Made by a program: the position numbers and the translations under genes | The notes under the pieces: model-generated | What the model was told of the DNA's origin: nothing | Databases searched by the model: none | Seen by the model: the letters and a program-made list of their open reading frames with translations, nothing else | Source: Sorangium sp051521495 | GTDB taxonomy: Bacteria; Myxococcota_A; Polyangia; Polyangiales; Polyangiaceae | Length of the DNA stretch: 64,000 nucleotides | Assembly: GCF_051521495.1 (NCBI RefSeq) | Contig: NZ_CP150355.1 | Coordinates: 4,960,001-5,024,000 of the forward strand | Reading direction: 5' to 3' | Shown here: positions 62,120-64,000 of the stretch, piece after piece | How the letters are laid out: every line of letters starts with the position of its first letter | Position numbering within the stretch: position 1 is the stretch's first letter

Positions 62120-64000
62120 ATGGCCGACCCCACGACAGCCGCACCGCTCGCCCCCGGCACCGTCCTCGGGGGCGATTTCCGCATCGTCCGCCCCCTGAGC
62201 CAGGGGGGCATGGGCGCCGTGTTCGTCGCCGAGCAGCTCTCGACGGGCAAGCCGCGCGCGGTGAAGCTGATGCACGCGCAGCTCGCGCAGGACCCGCGCT
62301 TCCGCGAGCGCTTCGAGCAGGAGGCGAGGGTCGGGGCGCGCATCGAGAGCGATCACGTCGTGGAGGTCGTCGCCGCGGGGGTCGATCCCGCGACGCAGAC
62401 GCCCTGGCTGGCCATGGAGCTGCTCGACGGCGCCGACCTGTCAGCCGTGATAGCGCAGCGCGGCGCGCTGCCGCCCGACGAGGTCCGCGAGCTGCTCGGG
62501 CAGCTGTGCCACGCGCTCGCGGCGGCCCACCGCGCGGGCGTCGTCCACCGCGATCTCAAGCCCGAGAACATCTTCATCGCGCGGCCGCGCCAGCAGAACG
62601 TCCGCTTCAAGGTGAAGGTGCTCGACTTCGGCGTCGCGAAGATCGTGGCCGAGGCGCGGGCGACGACGTCGGTCACCGCGTCGGTCGGGACGCCGCTCTG
62701 GATGGCGCCCGAGCAGACCGAGCTCGCCGCGCAGGTCGCCCCGGCGTCGGACGTCTGGGCGCTCGGGTTGCTCGCGTTTTACCTGCTGACCGCCCGCCTC
62801 TACTGGATCGAGCCGAGCCGCGGGCCCAGCGCGTCGGTCATGTCGCTCATGCGCGAGGTGCTGTTCGGCCCGCTGGAGCCGCCTTCCGCGCGCGCCGCGC
62901 AGCTCGGCTGCGCGCACCTGATCCCCCCGGGCTTCGACGCCTGGTTCGCCCGGTGCCTGGCCCGCGACCTCCGCGCCCGCTTCGCCGACGCGGGGCAGGC
63001 CATGGCGGCGCTCGATCCCGTGCTCGCCGCGGCCGCCCACAGGTCAGCGCCCCCGCCGGCCGCGCCCCCAATGCCCGTTCCGCCCGTCCAGTCCGGACCG
63101 TACACCTCCGGGCCGTACCCCTCCGGGCCGTACCCCTCCGGACCGTACACCGCGCCGACCCAGCCGGGGATCTCCCGTACCGACGTCGGCGGCATGTCGG
63201 GCGGCACGCTCGTCCCGGTGCCGGCCTTGCCCCCGCGCAGGGCGCCCTGGGGCCTGCTGCTCGCGATCGCCGGCGGCGGGTTGCTCGCCGTCGCCGCGCT
63301 CGTGGTCGGCGGCTTCCTGGCCTTCCAGCGCCTCCGCGCGGCCGACCGCGACGACGGCCCGCCGCTCGGGCCGCTGCGCGGCAGCGGCGGCGCGCCCACG
63401 GGCGGGGCGCCGACGCCGCCGGTCGAGCCGTCGAGCGCCGCGGCGAGCGGCGACGTCGATCTGGCGGGCACGTACGACATCGTGTCGTCGCGCAACCCGG
63501 GCGGGCAGGGCAGCTACACGGGCAACGTCCTCCTGTCCAGGAGCGGCGACGCGTACCGCATCGCCTGGATCATCACGAAGGGAGCGGGCTACGAGGGGAT
63601 CGCGCTCGTGCAGGGGCAGACGCTCGCCGTGGGCTGGGCGAGCGGCGGCCCGTACGGCGTGGCCGCCTACCGGATCGACGGCGGTCGCCTTCACGGGCAG
63701 TGGATCGCCACGGACCGACCCGGCCAGGTGATGGCCGAGGAGCTAGAGGGACCTGAAGGGCTGGTCGGCGGTTACCGGATCGTCGATGGTGCTCGCAAGG
63801 GCACGGTCGTCATCGCGCCCATGGGCGAGACGTACGCCGTGACGTGGGCGCTCAGCACCGGCGCGCTGAAGGGGGTGGGCATCCGCTCGGGCGATCAGCT
63901 CGTCGTGGGTTGGTCGCCGAGCCAGCAGGTCGGGGTGGTCAGCTATGCGATCGCAGGCCGGCAGCTCGCGGGGCGCTGGGCGAGCCTGGGTGGCACGCTG
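62120..64000 (+). CDS. Transmembrane Ser/Thr protein kinase (3' end beyond the window)
   Basis: 627 codons from ATG 62120 to the window edge with no stop. Kinase domain about 15-300: glycine loop PLSQGGMGAVF, Lys49 in RAVKLM, HRDLKPEN (~143), DFG (~169), SVGTPLWMAPEQ. Then a Pro-rich juxtamembrane region with four GPYxS units (~324-344) and one membrane span (~375-402, GLLLAIAGGGLLAVAALVVG). Outside lies a Gly/Ala linker and two repeated ~80-residue beta units: 449-531 (GTYDIVSSRNPGGQG ... ALVQGQTLAVGW) and 549-627 (GGYRIVDGARKGTVV ... RSGDQLVVGW). The duplicated outer domain is likely the sensor. The kinase core is typical of PknB-like myxobacterial enzymes. Confidence 0.93.
   Translation, partial: MADPTTAAPLAPGTVLGGDFRIVRPLSQGGMGAVFVAEQLSTGKPRAVKLMHAQLAQDPRFRERFEQEARVGARIESDHVVEVVAAGVDPATQTPWLAMELLDGADLSAVIAQRGALPPDEVRELLGQLCHALAAAHRAGVVHRDLKPENIFIARPRQQNVRFKVKVLDFGVAKIVAEARATTSVTASVGTPLWMAPEQTELAAQVAPASDVWALGLLAFYLLTARLYWIEPSRGPSASVMSLMREVLFGPLEPPSARAAQLGCAHLIPPGFDAWFARCLARDLRARFADAGQAMAALDPVLAAAAHRSAPPPAAPPMPVPPVQSGPYTSGPYPSGPYPSGPYTAPTQPGISRTDVGGMSGGTLVPVPALPPRRAPWGLLLAIAGGGLLAVAALVVGGFLAFQRLRAADRDDGPPLGPLRGSGGAPTGGAPTPPVEPSSAAASGDVDLAGTYDIVSSRNPGGQGSYTGNVLLSRSGDAYRIAWIITKGAGYEGIALVQGQTLAVGWASGGPYGVAAYRIDGGRLHGQWIATDRPGQVMAEELEGPEGLVGGYRIVDGARKGTVVIAPMGETYAVTWALSTGALKGVGIRSGDQLVVGWSPSQQVGVVSYAIAGRQLAGRWASLGGTL

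Overview
The window is about 70% G+C, with genes packed on both strands and strong third-position G/C bias. It is rich in lipoproteins, Hanks-type Ser/Thr kinases, Ala/Pro-rich linkers and short intragenic tandem repeats. A fibro-slime domain lipoprotein and a transmembrane sigma-like protein are also present. Together these point to a large-genome myxobacterium of the Polyangiales (Sorangium/Polyangium type). This is inference from gene style; no rRNA is present to confirm it. I found no rRNA, tRNA, CRISPR array, prophage or complete insertion sequence.

Layout. 1-12.1 kb: an MMPL/RND-type exporter (cut by the left edge); a 0.9-kb gene-poor stretch with CCAAGG-type repeats and a 135-bp MITE-like element whose right inverted repeat supplies the stop codon of the next gene; a small lipoprotein; an EVE-domain protein; an L,D-transpeptidase; a sigma-like protein fused to a membrane anchor; an OmpA/TSP3 lipoprotein; and a giant 1487-residue lipoprotein of unknown function. 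12.2-18.2 kb: two paralogous OppA-type substrate-binding lipoproteins flank galE. The first is broken by one extra G in a run of nine. The two share a 164-bp identical tract and an unusual ~180-residue SH3-like insertion. 18.3-28.4 kb: metabolic genes (lipase-like hydrolase, GH31 glucosidase, LysR/SDR pair, fibro-slime lipoprotein, small membrane protein, GH1 glucosidase, quinone oxidoreductase) and a glutaredoxin-like protein with no active-site cysteine. 28.7-32.8 kb: a compact oppBCDF transporter operon lacking its own binding protein; the two OppA lipoproteins upstream are natural candidates.

32.9-44.6 kb: a receiver-like protein with expanding repeats, BolA, a metallophosphoesterase, a CBS protein, a lipoprotein with NALTS repeats joined to a 1413-residue kinase/cyclase-like/AAA/TPR protein, and a secreted lipase with its dedicated foldase. 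44.6-50.9 kb: a repeat-bearing exported protein, a PaaI-type thioesterase, and a lipid cluster (alpha/beta hydrolase coupled to a fatty-acid desaturase, divergent from a His-box membrane hydroxylase), then a nucleotidyltransferase-like protein. 51.2-55.0 kb: an AraC regulator followed by a large arylsulfatase whose lower G+C suggests transfer. 55.1-60 kb: a GMC oxidoreductase divergent from a three-gene assimilatory nitrite reductase operon (small unknown protein, nirB, nirD). 60-64 kb: a relic of a kinase gene, a TPR lipoprotein, and a transmembrane Ser/Thr kinase (cut by the right edge) with a duplicated extracytoplasmic beta domain.

Most notable: the OppA pair (domain insertion, conversion tract, poly-G frameshift), the membrane-anchored sigma-like protein, the NALTS lipoprotein/kinase pair, the MITE-like element, and several enzyme homologues that have lost catalytic residues (glutaredoxin, SDR).
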